A stretch of 8,077 bases of DNA, taken from NCBI GenBank assembly GCA_947575475.1, contig CANPNN010000055.1:1-8077 (forward strand), read 5' to 3'. This DNA is from an uncultured Pseudoflavonifractor sp. (GTDB lineage: Bacteria; Bacillota_A; Clostridia; Oscillospirales; Oscillospiraceae). Shown one piece after another: positions 1-6,999 of this stretch (the first letter of the stretch is position 1; each line of letters begins with the position of its first letter). The notes under the pieces are model-generated. The model ran no database searches. It saw only the letters and a program-made list of their open reading frames with translations, and had not been told where the DNA came from. The position numbers and the translations under genes are program-made.

Positions 1-2223
1 GTGCTGGGGTTTGTGCTGGCGGGGGGAGAGATATTTGGCGGGTTTGCCCCCTTTGGAGTGGGGCTGGTGGCCTCGGCCGGGTCGGGGGCGGACGGACTGA
101 TGGCCACCTTTGGCGCGGCATTGGGTTATCTGACGCTCCGGGGACTCACCGAGGGATTGCGGTACGCCGCGGCCTGTGTGCTGGTGTTTTCGGTGGCCTT
201 TGCCTTTTATGATGTGGGGATCTATAAAAAGGGGTGGTTTATGCCCTTTGTCAGTGCGGGGATGACGGCGGTGACCGGGTTTGTGTACCTTTCGGATGCC
301 CGTTGGACCCCTGGGCAGGCCGTGTTTTTTGTGACGGAGATCCTGCTGGCGGGGGCGTCCTGCTATTTTTACCGTCTGGCCTTCTCCCCATGGAAGTCTA
401 AGGGGGAGGCGGAGCTGCTGGATACCAGGCAGGCGGTGAGCCTGCTTTATTTGCTGGGGACGCTGCTTATCTCCATGGGGAACTTGACCTTCTTTGGGGA
501 CCTGTCCATGGGACGGGTACTGTCGGTGGTGCTGGTACTGGCGGCGGGTCACACCGGAGGACTGGGCTATGGAGCGGCCGCAGGGGTAGCCCTGGGGCTG
601 GGGATGGACCTGGCGGCCGGGGAGGGGGCTCCTTTCTACGCCATGGCCTATGGCTTTGCGGGATTGCTCGCCGGGGCGGGCTGGAAGCAGGGCAGACTGT
701 TTGGGGCCATTACCTATGTGGTGGCCAATGCGGTGGCGGTGCTGTGGACCTGGGATGTGACCCCCCGGGTGTCGGGGCTTTATGAGGTGTTCATGGGGTC
801 GGTGCTGTTCCTGCTGCTTCCCCAGGGGTGGATAAAAACGCTGCGGGGACGGCTTTCCCAGGAGGAGGGACAGGCCACGGCGAAGCGGGCGGCGGAATAT
901 GTCGGGGCGCGGCTGTCCGCCACCGCCGGGGCTTTCCGGCAGGTGCGGGACAGCCTGCGCGGAGCCTTCCCGGAGCAAAAGCTGAATGACGCCGACCCTG
1001 CCACCGTCTTTGACCGGGCCGCCGAGCGGGTGTGCCGGCGGTGCGCCCTTCGGGGGACCTGCTGGGAGCAGGACTATGTGAGCACCTTTAACGCTCTCAA
1101 TGACGCTCTTCCCATAATGATGGAGAAGGGGAAGGGGGAGGCGACCGATTTTCCGGCCTGGTTTCCCAGCCGGTGTCTGCAGTTTGGTTCCTTTTTACGG
1201 GTGGCAAACGAGGAGGTCACGGCTCTGCGCTACCGCAGACAGTATCAGAGCCGGCTCCGGGAGAGCCGGGGGGCGGTGTGCCGGCAGTATGAGACTATGG
1301 CCGATATTTTGAGTGAGGCGGCCATGGAGGTCTCTGCTGAGCTGACCCCAGATCCCCTGCGGGAGAGAAAACTCCGCCGCCACCTGGCGGGCCTGGGGCT
1401 GGAAGGGGAGGCAGCGGCCTATTATGACGGGAGGGGATACCTCCGGGCTGAGGTGACGGGCCGGGGAACGGAAGTCCTGACCACGGAAAAGGAGCTGCGC
1501 CGGCTTTCCGAGGTCCTGGGGATCCCCCTGAGGCTGGGGGAGGGGGAACGGGATCGGGTGGTACTGGTCCAGGCTGAACCACTGATGGCCCTGGCCGGGG
1601 TGGCCGCCCGCCGCCGGGAAGGGCAGACCGAGAGCGGGGACACCGGGACCTGGTTCAAGCGGGAGGACGGGAGCATGTTTGTCCTCCTCTGCGACGGAAT
1701 GGGCAGCGGCGAGGCCGCCAAGCGGGAGAGCGCCCTGGCGGTACGTCTGCTGGAGGATTTTCTCCGCTCGGGAATGGAGAGCGCCGCGGCCCTGCGGACG
1801 GTGAACTCTGCCCTGGCCCTCCGAAATGAGGAGACGGGGGCTTTTACCACCGTGGATCTTCTGCGGATAGACCTGTATACCGGGCGTGGGGAATTATGTA
1901 AACTTGGGGCGGCCCCCACCTATCTGCGCCGGAAGGGAACGGTGAGCCGGATCAGCGGCGCGGCCTTGCCCGCGGGGCTGGCCGAGGGGAGCGCAGGGCC
2001 GGATGTGACAAAAATAGAGCTGGGGGAGGGGGACTGTGTGCTCCTGGTCAGCGACGGCATCTCGGAGGCCGGGGAGGATCAATGGCTCCGGGACCTGGTG
2101 GGAAAATTTGACGGGGGGAGCCCCAAGGACCTGGCAAAGGCGGTGATGGAGGAGAGCGAAAGCCGGGCTGGGGCGGCGGATGACCGGACGGCGGTGGTCA
2201 TTACCCTGAAAAAAAGGGGATAA
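1..2223 (+). CDS. spoIIE: Stage II sporulation protein E (SpoIIE), PP2C-type serine phosphatase, 5' end outside the window
   Basis: SpoIIE dephosphorylates the anti-anti-sigma factor SpoIIAA, which releases sigma F in the forespore; it also sits at the polar division septum through FtsZ. The 740 visible residues show the family layout. Residues 1-275 are very hydrophobic, with about ten membrane segments. A soluble middle part carries the cysteine group C345, C348 and C354 (CRRC...GTCW). The C-terminal PP2C domain (about 530-740) has the metal-binding signatures LLCDGMGSGEAA (D565), LLVSDGISEAG (D685) and ADDRTAVV (D727/D728). Bacillus SpoIIE has about 827 residues, and the first membrane segment here begins at residue 1. 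The GTG at base 1 is therefore probably an internal codon, with a cytoplasmic N-terminus missing to the left. The stop TAA (2221-2223) is followed at once by a strong terminator, so the transcript ends here. Identification is firm; the true start cannot be seen. Confidence 0.95.
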   Translation: MLGFVLAGGEIFGGFAPFGVGLVASAGSGADGLMATFGAALGYLTLRGLTEGLRYAAACVLVFSVAFAFYDVGIYKKGWFMPFVSAGMTAVTGFVYLSDARWTPGQAVFFVTEILLAGASCYFYRLAFSPWKSKGEAELLDTRQAVSLLYLLGTLLISMGNLTFFGDLSMGRVLSVVLVLAAGHTGGLGYGAAAGVALGLGMDLAAGEGAPFYAMAYGFAGLLAGAGWKQGRLFGAITYVVANAVAVLWTWDVTPRVSGLYEVFMGSVLFLLLPQGWIKTLRGRLSQEEGQATAKRAAEYVGARLSATAGAFRQVRDSLRGAFPEQKLNDADPATVFDRAAERVCRRCALRGTCWEQDYVSTFNALNDALPIMMEKGKGEATDFPAWFPSRCLQFGSFLRVANEEVTALRYRRQYQSRLRESRGAVCRQYETMADILSEAAMEVSAELTPDPLRERKLRRHLAGLGLEGEAAAYYDGRGYLRAEVTGRGTEVLTTEKELRRLSEVLGIPLRLGEGERDRVVLVQAEPLMALAGVAARRREGQTESGDTGTWFKREDGSMFVLLCDGMGSGEAAKRESALAVRLLEDFLRSGMESAAALRTVNSALALRNEETGAFTTVDLLRIDLYTGRGELCKLGAAPTYLRRKGTVSRISGAALPAGLAEGSAGPDVTKIELGEGDCVLLVSDGISEAGEDQWLRDLVGKFDGGSPKDLAKAVMEESESRAGAADDRTAVVITLKKRG

Positions 2224-2229
2224 GATAAG

Positions 2230-2266
2230 AATTTCCAGGTGAGGTTCCTCACCTGGAAATTTTTAT
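2230..2266 (+). terminator. Rho-independent terminator of spoIIE
   Basis: A perfect 15-bp stem (2230-2244 with 2247-2261, starting AATTTCCAGG) closes over a minimal loop and runs directly into TTTATAT. It begins seven bases after the spoIIE stop codon. A perfect stem plus U-tract in this position is a standard intrinsic terminator. Confidence 0.9.
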
Positions 2267-2286
2267 ATCAGAATGGGAAAAGTTCC

Positions 2287-2315
2287 TTGACGAAAAAGAG
2301 GAACATTACAATCAT
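2287..2315 (+). promoter_or_regulatory. Possible sigma-A-type promoter with nearby palindromes
   Basis: TTGACG (2287-2292) is a 5/6 match to the -35 consensus. A 17-base spacer leads to AATCAT (2310-2315), a 4/6 match to the -10 that keeps the key A2 and T6. The surrounding AT-rich stretch contrasts sharply with the GC-rich genes. Overlapping or adjacent to it are the inverted repeat GTTCCT/AGGAAC (2282-2287 and 2299-2304), the half sites ATTAC (2305-2309) and GTAAT (2319-2323), and the perfect palindrome GTAATATTAC (2319-2328). No protein gene lies downstream before the terminator at 2409, so if the promoter is real it makes a short RNA. The -10 is weak, so confidence is modest. Confidence 0.4.
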
Positions 2316-2321
2316 ATCGTA

Positions 2322-2458
2322 ATATTACGGAGGTAACTGAAAAGGAGAGGGACAGGACAGATGGGGGGCGGCGGAGCCGGAGAGTTTGTTGAATTAGGGG
2401 AGGAAAACACAAAGCGATGGCAAGGGTATGCCCCTTGCCATCGCTTTGTTTTTCTTTT
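2322..2458 (+). ncRNA. Candidate short untranslated RNA between spoIIE and the DUF815 gene
   Basis: The stretch lies between a possible promoter (2287-2315) and a strong terminator whose U-rich tail is better on this strand (2450-2458). That would give a transcript of roughly 135 bases. The 5' half is purine-rich and carries several Shine-Dalgarno-like pieces (ACGGAGGTAA, AAAGGAGAGGG, TTAGGGGAGGAAAA) but no convincing reading frame. I do not recognise a known RNA family. It could equally be an ordinary spacer whose only functional part is the terminator of the opposing DUF815 gene. Start and end are approximate. Confidence 0.25.
2409..2458. terminator. Strong, probably bidirectional intrinsic terminator
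   Basis: A perfect 18-bp stem (2409-2426 with 2432-2449) with a five-base loop TATGC. On the plus strand it is followed by TTTTCTTTT. On the minus strand it is followed by GTTTTCC, a shorter U-tract. It lies 11 bases past the stop codon of the DUF815 gene, so it should end that transcript. Its better U-tract nevertheless faces right, which shields the DUF815 gene from antisense transcription entering from the left. Confidence 0.88.
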
Positions 2459-2460
2459 AT

Positions 2461-3636
2461 TCAGGATAGACTGGCGATGAACTGCTGGGCTGTCCGGGGG
2501 GACCGGCCCGGGTGGCGGGCGTCCCAGCGGATGGCCTGAGCGGTGAGGTCTTCTTTGGAAAGGCGCAGCCCCGCCTGACGGGCCAGATGTTCCACCAACT
2601 CCAGGAACTCGGCCTTGGCAAGGCCCAGGTAGGGGATGCGAAGGCCGAACCGGTCGGCCAGGGCCGTCTTTTCCTGGATGGTCTCCTCCCGGTCCACCTC
2701 GTCCCCAGCGCGGCTGGAGAAGGTTTGGCGCACCAGGTTCCGGCGGTTGGAGGTGGCATAGATGGCTACATTGTGGGGCCGGGGCTCCAGCCCTCCCTCC
2801 AGGATGGTCTTCAGTACGGAATAGCTCATATCGTCCTCGTCAAAGGCCAGGTCGTCGATGAAGAGGATGAACTTCTGCCGCCGCCCCGCCAGGGAGCGGA
2901 TGAGCTGGGGCATCTGGCAGACGCTGTCCTTCTCGATCTCAATGAGCCGCAGCTCCTCCGTGTCCGGAAGACCCAGCAGGGACTTCACCGTGGCCGACTT
3001 TCCCGTGCCGCTGTCCCCGAAGAGGAGCACGTTGTTGACCCGGTTCCCGGCCAGGAGGGAGCGGGTGTTCTCCTCCACCTGGGAGCGCTGGCGGCGGTAG
3101 CCCAGAAGCTCGGACTGGGCGGGCACGTCGGGGGTTTCGACGGGGAGGAGCCGGCCCTTCTCCCAGAGGAAGGCCCGGCAGCGGGCGAAGGGGCCGCAGC
3201 CATGAGCGCGGTAATGGCGTTTCAGGCTGTCAACAGAAAACGGTGGGGATACGGACCAGCCGGGAAGCGCCACCGCCGCCGGCAGTTCCAGGCGGTCCGA
3301 CAGGGAGCGGGGGTCCAGCTGGGACAGGGCGGTCAAGGTCTCCAGATCCCGGAGAGCGTGGGCCTCCAACCTGGGGTCTTCCTCCCCTGCGTCTACCGAG
3401 CGGGGCCAGGGGGCGTCGCTGTATTTCAAATGCTCCTCCAGCCAGGGTCCCAGCCCCTCAGATCCCTCCTGGTCCAAACGGGAGACCAGCTCCGCCCAGT
3501 TGGTGAGGGCGGTGGCGGCGTCGCCCGAAGAAAGAGCGTCCAGAAGGGATACAGCCACTGAGAGAACAGGCTCGGCCAGCAGGTCCCGGAAGGCGGTAAG
3601 GGTTTTGAGACGGTAGAGCAGAACGGTGTTGTCCAT
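2461..3636 (-). CDS. DUF815 family AAA+ ATPase (COG2607)
   Basis: A 391-residue predicted cytoplasmic P-loop ATPase whose biochemical role is not established. The N-terminal half (about 1-150) is helical and specific to the family. It is followed by the segment LLGYRRQRSQVEENTRSLLAG (split here at residues 178-197), which leads into the AAA+ domain. The Walker A motif is GDSGTGKS (207-214), Walker B is FILFIDD (256-262), and a sensor-1-like strand IYATSNRRN lies at 292-300. The stretch around 318-331 (EETIQEKTALADRFGL in part) is typical of DUF815. Start ATG (3636-3634) is preceded by AAAGGAGAG with eight bases of spacing, and a good promoter lies just upstream. The gene is monocistronic, divergent from recQ and convergent with spoIIE. 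Family assignment is firm; function is unknown. Confidence 0.9.
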   Translation of the reverse strand: MDNTVLLYRLKTLTAFRDLLAEPVLSVAVSLLDALSSGDAATALTNWAELVSRLDQEGSEGLGPWLEEHLKYSDAPWPRSVDAGEEDPRLEAHALRDLETLTALSQLDPRSLSDRLELPAAVALPGWSVSPPFSVDSLKRHYRAHGCGPFARCRAFLWEKGRLLPVETPDVPAQSELLGYRRQRSQVEENTRSLLAGNRVNNVLLFGDSGTGKSATVKSLLGLPDTEELRLIEIEKDSVCQMPQLIRSLAGRRQKFILFIDDLAFDEDDMSYSVLKTILEGGLEPRPHNVAIYATSNRRNLVRQTFSSRAGDEVDREETIQEKTALADRFGLRIPYLGLAKAEFLELVEHLARQAGLRLSKEDLTAQAIRWDARHPGRSPRTAQQFIASLS

Positions 3637-3665
3637 AGCGCATCTCTCCTTTGTTTGCTGTCTCC

Positions 3666-3694
3666 ATCATAGAAGCCCGGAGGGCCCCTGTCAA
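3666..3694 (-). promoter_or_regulatory. Sigma-A-type promoter of the DUF815 gene
   Basis: Read on the minus strand, TTGACA (3694-3689) is a perfect -35. After a 17-base spacer comes TATGAT (3671-3666), a 5/6 match to the -10. Transcription should start near 3659, giving a leader of only about 22 bases that contains the AAGGAGAG ribosome binding site. This is the best consensus promoter in the window and suggests steady, fairly strong expression. Confidence 0.85.
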
Positions 3695-3706
3695 GAAAAA
3701 CTACCC

Positions 3707-3735
3707 TTGCGCCCGGGAAAAAAATGGGCTATCAT
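3707..3735 (+). promoter_or_regulatory. Probable sigma-A-type promoter of recQ
   Basis: TTGCGC (3707-3712, conserving TTG of the -35), a 17-base spacer and TATCAT (3730-3735, 5/6 to the -10). Predicted transcription start is about 3742, just before the AAGGAG at 3751-3756. It faces away from the DUF815 promoter, and the two -35 boxes are only 12 bp apart. Confidence 0.65.
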
Positions 3736-3750
3736 GGAGAAAATGGCGAA

Positions 3751-3767
3751 AAGGAGCAGACGGTGTG
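3751..3767 (+). promoter_or_regulatory. Ribosome binding site that fixes the GTG start of recQ
   Basis: AAAAGGAG (3749-3756) lies eight bases before GTG (3765-3767). An ATG far upstream at 3651 is in the same frame, but it lies upstream of the recQ promoter and has no such site. The protein from GTG begins (M)EKLEALKKYFGHEAFRPGQ, the usual RecQ N-terminus, so the GTG is the true start. Confidence 0.88.
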
Positions 3768-5609
3768 GAAAAGCTGGAGGCGCTGAAAAAATATTTTGGC
3801 CATGAGGCCTTCCGCCCCGGGCAGGAGGGGCTCATTGACGGCATTTTGGCGGGTCGGGACGTGCTGGGGGTCATGCCTACGGGGGGCGGCAAGTCCCTTT
3901 GCTACCAGGTCCCCGCCCTGCTGCTGCCGGGGCTGACCATCGTTGTCTCCCCCCTTATCTCCCTGATGAAGGACCAGGTCATGGCCCTTGCCCAGGCGGG
4001 GGTCAGCGCCGCCTTTCTCAACAGCTCCCTTACCGAGGAGGAGATGCGCGGAGTCTACCGCCGGGCCTGGGCGGGGGAATTCAAGCTCCTCTACGTAGCT
4101 CCTGAGCGGCTCACCGGCGAGGGCTTTCTGAACCTGTGCCGGGAGACCCGGATCTCCCTGGTGGCGGTGGATGAGGCCCACTGCGTGTCCCAGTGGGGCC
4201 AGGACTTCCGGCCCAGCTATCTGAAAATTCCCGAGTTCCTCTCCCAGCTTTCCCGGCGGCCCCCGGTGGCCGCCTTCACCGCCACCGCCACCGGGGAGGT
4301 GCGGGAGGATGTGACGCGGCTTTTGGGCCTCCGGGAGCCTCTGACCCTGGTGACGGGTTTTGACCGGCCCAACCTCTATTTCGACGTGCTGCGGCCCAAA
4401 AAGAAGGACTCCGCCCTCCTGGCCCTGGTGGGGGAGCGGCGGGACAGGAGCGGCATTATCTATTGCGCCACCCGCAGCGCCGTGGAGAAGGTCTGCGCCC
4501 TTCTCCAGAGCCGGGGCTTCCCCGCCACCCGCTACCACGCGGGGCTGGAGGAGGACGAGCGAAGGCGCAGCCAGGAGGATTTCCGCTTTGACCGCAGGCC
4601 CATTATGGTGGCCACCAACGCCTTCGGCATGGGCATCGACAAGTCCAATGTGAGCTACGTCATCCACTACAATATGCCCAAGAGTCTGGAGGCCTACTAC
4701 CAGGAAGCGGGGAGAGCGGGCCGGGACGGGGAGGGAGCCGACTGCATCCTCCTCTACAGCGGCGCCGACCTGGTCACCGCCCGGTTCCTCATCGAGAACG
4801 GTCGTGACAATGAGGAACTGACCGACGCCGAGCGGGGGGAGGCCATCCGCCGGGACTACGGGCGGCTGGAGGCCATGCGCCTCTACTGCGCCGCTGAGGG
4901 GTGCTACCGGGGCTATATTTTGGATTACTTCGGCCAGGACCACCCCCAGGAGTGCGGAAACTGCGGCAACTGTAAGGGGGAGTTTGTCACCGAGGACATC
5001 ACCCAGGAGGCCCAGATGGTCCTGTCCTGCGTAAAAAGGGCCGAGGACCTGCTAGGCTACCACGTGGGCGCCGCCCTTATCGCCCAGACCCTGAAGGGGG
5101 GGCGGGGTCAGAAGGTCCGGGAGAAGGGCCTGGACGGGCTGAGCACCTACGGGCTTATGAGGGACCGGAGCGTCCAGGAGATCAACGCCTGTATCCAGCT
5201 TTTGACGGACAAAGGCTACCTGCTTCGGGACAGCGAGTACGGCGGGCTTCTCCTCACCGCCAGAGCGGGGGAGGTCCTGTTCCGGGGGGAGCGGGTGGAG
5301 CGCGCGGCGCGCCGGGACGCCCAGCCCCAGCCTCTGCCGGAGGAGACGCCCCGGCGGAGGGAGAGGCTTCCGGCGCCGGGGGAGGAGGGGCTGTTCCAGG
5401 CCCTGAAGAAGCTGCGCTACCGCCTGGCCCAGAAGGAGAACGTGCCCCCCTTTATGATCTTTTCCAACGCCACTCTTACCGATATGGCGGCCAAGCAGCC
5501 CAGAAGCCTGGCGGAGATATTGGAGGTCTCCGGAGTGGGGGAGAAAAAGGCGGAGAAATACGGGGCCGCCTTCCTTCTGGCCATCGGGGAATACCTGGAT
5601 GGACAGTAA
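3765..5609 (+). CDS. recQ: ATP-dependent DNA helicase RecQ
   Basis: A 3'-to-5' superfamily 2 DNA helicase acting in the cytoplasm in recombination, replication-fork repair and suppression of illegitimate exchange. Starting at GTG 3765 it has 614 residues, the usual RecQ length. The motifs appear in order: Q-motif region FRPGQ (16-20), Walker A MPTGGGKS (37-44), DEAH box (136-139), aromatic-rich loop SQWGQDFRPSY (142-152), FTATAT (171-176), GMGIDKSNV (288-296) and QEAGRAGRDG (313-322). The zinc-binding cysteines are C380, C397, C400 and C403, the same positions as in E. coli RecQ. A winged-helix RQC domain spans about 405-505. A charged, proline-rich linker (506-540) joins it to a C-terminal HRDC domain (541-614). 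The aromatic loop has Gln146 where E. coli has His. All catalytic motifs look intact. Confidence 0.97.
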   Translation: MEKLEALKKYFGHEAFRPGQEGLIDGILAGRDVLGVMPTGGGKSLCYQVPALLLPGLTIVVSPLISLMKDQVMALAQAGVSAAFLNSSLTEEEMRGVYRRAWAGEFKLLYVAPERLTGEGFLNLCRETRISLVAVDEAHCVSQWGQDFRPSYLKIPEFLSQLSRRPPVAAFTATATGEVREDVTRLLGLREPLTLVTGFDRPNLYFDVLRPKKKDSALLALVGERRDRSGIIYCATRSAVEKVCALLQSRGFPATRYHAGLEEDERRRSQEDFRFDRRPIMVATNAFGMGIDKSNVSYVIHYNMPKSLEAYYQEAGRAGRDGEGADCILLYSGADLVTARFLIENGRDNEELTDAERGEAIRRDYGRLEAMRLYCAAEGCYRGYILDYFGQDHPQECGNCGNCKGEFVTEDITQEAQMVLSCVKRAEDLLGYHVGAALIAQTLKGGRGQKVREKGLDGLSTYGLMRDRSVQEINACIQLLTDKGYLLRDSEYGGLLLTARAGEVLFRGERVERAARRDAQPQPLPEETPRRRERLPAPGEEGLFQALKKLRYRLAQKENVPPFMIFSNATLTDMAAKQPRSLAEILEVSGVGEKKAEKYGAAFLLAIGEYLDGQ

Positions 5610-5618
5610 AGTCCATCC
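5597..5618 (+). other. Hairpin spanning the recQ stop codon
   Basis: GGATGGAC (5597-5604) and GTCCATCC (5611-5618) form a perfect 8-bp stem around a six-base loop that includes the TAA stop. No U-tract follows, so it is not a classical intrinsic terminator. It could be an RNA 3'-end protector, a weak pause site, or chance. No clear terminator separates recQ from the kinase gene, so partial read-through is plausible. Confidence 0.4.
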
Positions 5619-5661
5619 CCCTGCTCCAAAGAAAACTGTGTAGAAAGAGAATGCTGGTCAT

Positions 5662-6999
5662 ATGGATTCATTTCAGGCTCTCCTCTCGGGATTTTTTGAC
5701 ACCCTGACAGGTCATCTGGCCCTGGCGGTCTATCTGCTGGCCGTGACAGGGGAGGGGCTGGGGTGGCGGTGGCTGAGAAGGCTGCCGCCGCTGCTGGCCT
5801 CTCCGCTCCTTGCTACCGTGCTCTCCGCTGTGCTGTATACCCTTCCGGGGTTGGGGGCGGCCCAATATTTCCTTGTCTCCTGCGCCATTCTTGTCATGGC
5901 CGCCCTGTGGGTAAGGTGGGCATGGGGCTTTGGGTTCTGGCAGGCCTTTGCCGCAGTCTGTATGGCGGGGATCCTCCAGGTGGCCGGCTCCACTCTGACC
6001 TGGATGCTGAATTGGGCCGCCCCTTTTGGGGAGAGCCTCTCCTATGCGGCGGCGGCCATCCTTCATCTGGCGGTTGCCCTTGTGATTTCCCTTCTGCTGG
6101 GCAAGCTGGGGTTTGGAAGATGGTTTCGCCTGCTGCTGGAAAGCGGGCCCACCCCCCGGCGTACAGGTCTCCTGCTCTTTGCCCAGGAGATGGTGATGGA
6201 GCTGTTTTTGCTGCTGCTGAACAGCGTCCAGTCCCGGTATCTGGTGCTCTACTACCTGCTGGTGGTCGTGATGGTGATCCTGATGACGGTGCTGGTGGTC
6301 TATCTGGCCCAAGGGCTGGACACCGCCCAAAAGCTGCGGGCGCAGCGGGATATGATCGCCCAGCAGCAGCTCTACGAGCGGGAGCTGGAAACCATCCGCC
6401 AGGAGACCCGGGCCTTCCGCCATGACTATAAGAACCTGCTGGCCGGCCTGTCCCAGCAGGCGGGGGAGGGGGAACTGGAGAAGGTGCGCCGTACCCTCAC
6501 CCAATTGGATGTGGGCTTTGACCTGAGGCTGGGCAGAAGGATCCAGCTGTCCACGCAGATCGGGAACATACAGCTCCCGGAGGTCAGGAGCCTTCTCCTC
6601 AGCAAGCTGGCCGCTATGGGAGAGCGGGGGGTGGAGTGCCGTCTGGAGGCGCTCTATCCTGTGGGGGCTGTGGACATGGACATATGGGATCTCACCCGCT
6701 GTCTGGGTATCCTTCTGGACAACGCCCTGGAGGCCGCCCTGGAAACGGAGGAGCCCTGGGTGGAGATCCTGCTGCTGGCCCAGGAGGGGAAGCTGTTCCT
6801 CCGGGTGTCCAACCCCTATACAGGTTCTCTCGACCCGGGAAAGCTGTGGGAGGAGGGCTGGTCCACCAAGGGGACGGGCCGGGGGCTGGGACTATCGGGT
6901 TATCAGCGCATCCTGCGGGGCTATCCCAATGCCTCCTCCTGTACCAGCTGGGACAGGGGGATATTTGTACAGGAACTGACGGTGGAGGATAGGACATGA
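5662..6999 (+). CDS. AgrC-like membrane sensor histidine kinase (GHKL / HATPase_c_5 type)
   Basis: A 445-residue sensor kinase, the signal-receiving half of a two-component system. Residues 12-216 hold about seven hydrophobic segments with short loops and no large extracellular domain, the pattern of AgrC/ComD-type peptide sensors. A helical linker (about 217-248) leads to the H-box AFRHDYKN with the predicted phosphorylated His254. The ATPase domain has the N-box LLDNALEAA (Asn354) and a glycine-rich GTGRGLGLSGY (404-413). The downstream response regulator overlaps by four bases, so the pair is translationally coupled. The start ATG is the first in-frame one after a stop at 5641-5643, but its Shine-Dalgarno (AAAGAGA, about 12 bases upstream) is weak. 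I see no good promoter in the 52-bp gap after recQ. No agrB or agrD partner is visible in this window, so the ligand is unknown and the name agrC is not justified. Confidence 0.92.
   Translation: MDSFQALLSGFFDTLTGHLALAVYLLAVTGEGLGWRWLRRLPPLLASPLLATVLSAVLYTLPGLGAAQYFLVSCAILVMAALWVRWAWGFGFWQAFAAVCMAGILQVAGSTLTWMLNWAAPFGESLSYAAAAILHLAVALVISLLLGKLGFGRWFRLLLESGPTPRRTGLLLFAQEMVMELFLLLLNSVQSRYLVLYYLLVVVMVILMTVLVVYLAQGLDTAQKLRAQRDMIAQQQLYERELETIRQETRAFRHDYKNLLAGLSQQAGEGELEKVRRTLTQLDVGFDLRLGRRIQLSTQIGNIQLPEVRSLLLSKLAAMGERGVECRLEALYPVGAVDMDIWDLTRCLGILLDNALEAALETEEPWVEILLLAQEGKLFLRVSNPYTGSLDPGKLWEEGWSTKGTGRGLGLSGYQRILRGYPNASSCTSWDRGIFVQELTVEDRT

Noticed and set aside
2361..2480. A 39-codon plus-strand frame starting ATG after AAAGGAGAGGG
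   Set aside because: It reads straight through the perfect terminator stem and into the antisense of the DUF815 gene, with a poly-Gly start and a low-complexity end. A real gene would not normally cross its own terminator.
2512..3561. A 349-residue open frame on the plus strand opposite the DUF815 gene
   Set aside because: It is the complement of a well-supported AAA+ ATPase with intact motifs; long antisense frames are expected in GC-rich genes and this one shows no domain.
3651..3764. An N-terminal extension of RecQ from an ATG at 3651
   Set aside because: It overlaps both divergent promoters, lies upstream of the predicted recQ transcription start and has no RecQ homology. The GTG at 3765 has a good AAGGAG and gives the standard N-terminus.
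3732..4943. A 403-residue open frame on the minus strand opposite recQ
   Set aside because: It is a shadow of the recQ frame, rich in Gly, His and Pro with no recognisable motif and no ribosome binding site.
5610..5661. A possible agrD-like peptide gene before the kinase
   Set aside because: The gap is only 52 bp and contains no open frame with an AgrD-like amphipathic leader, cysteine/serine core and acidic tail.
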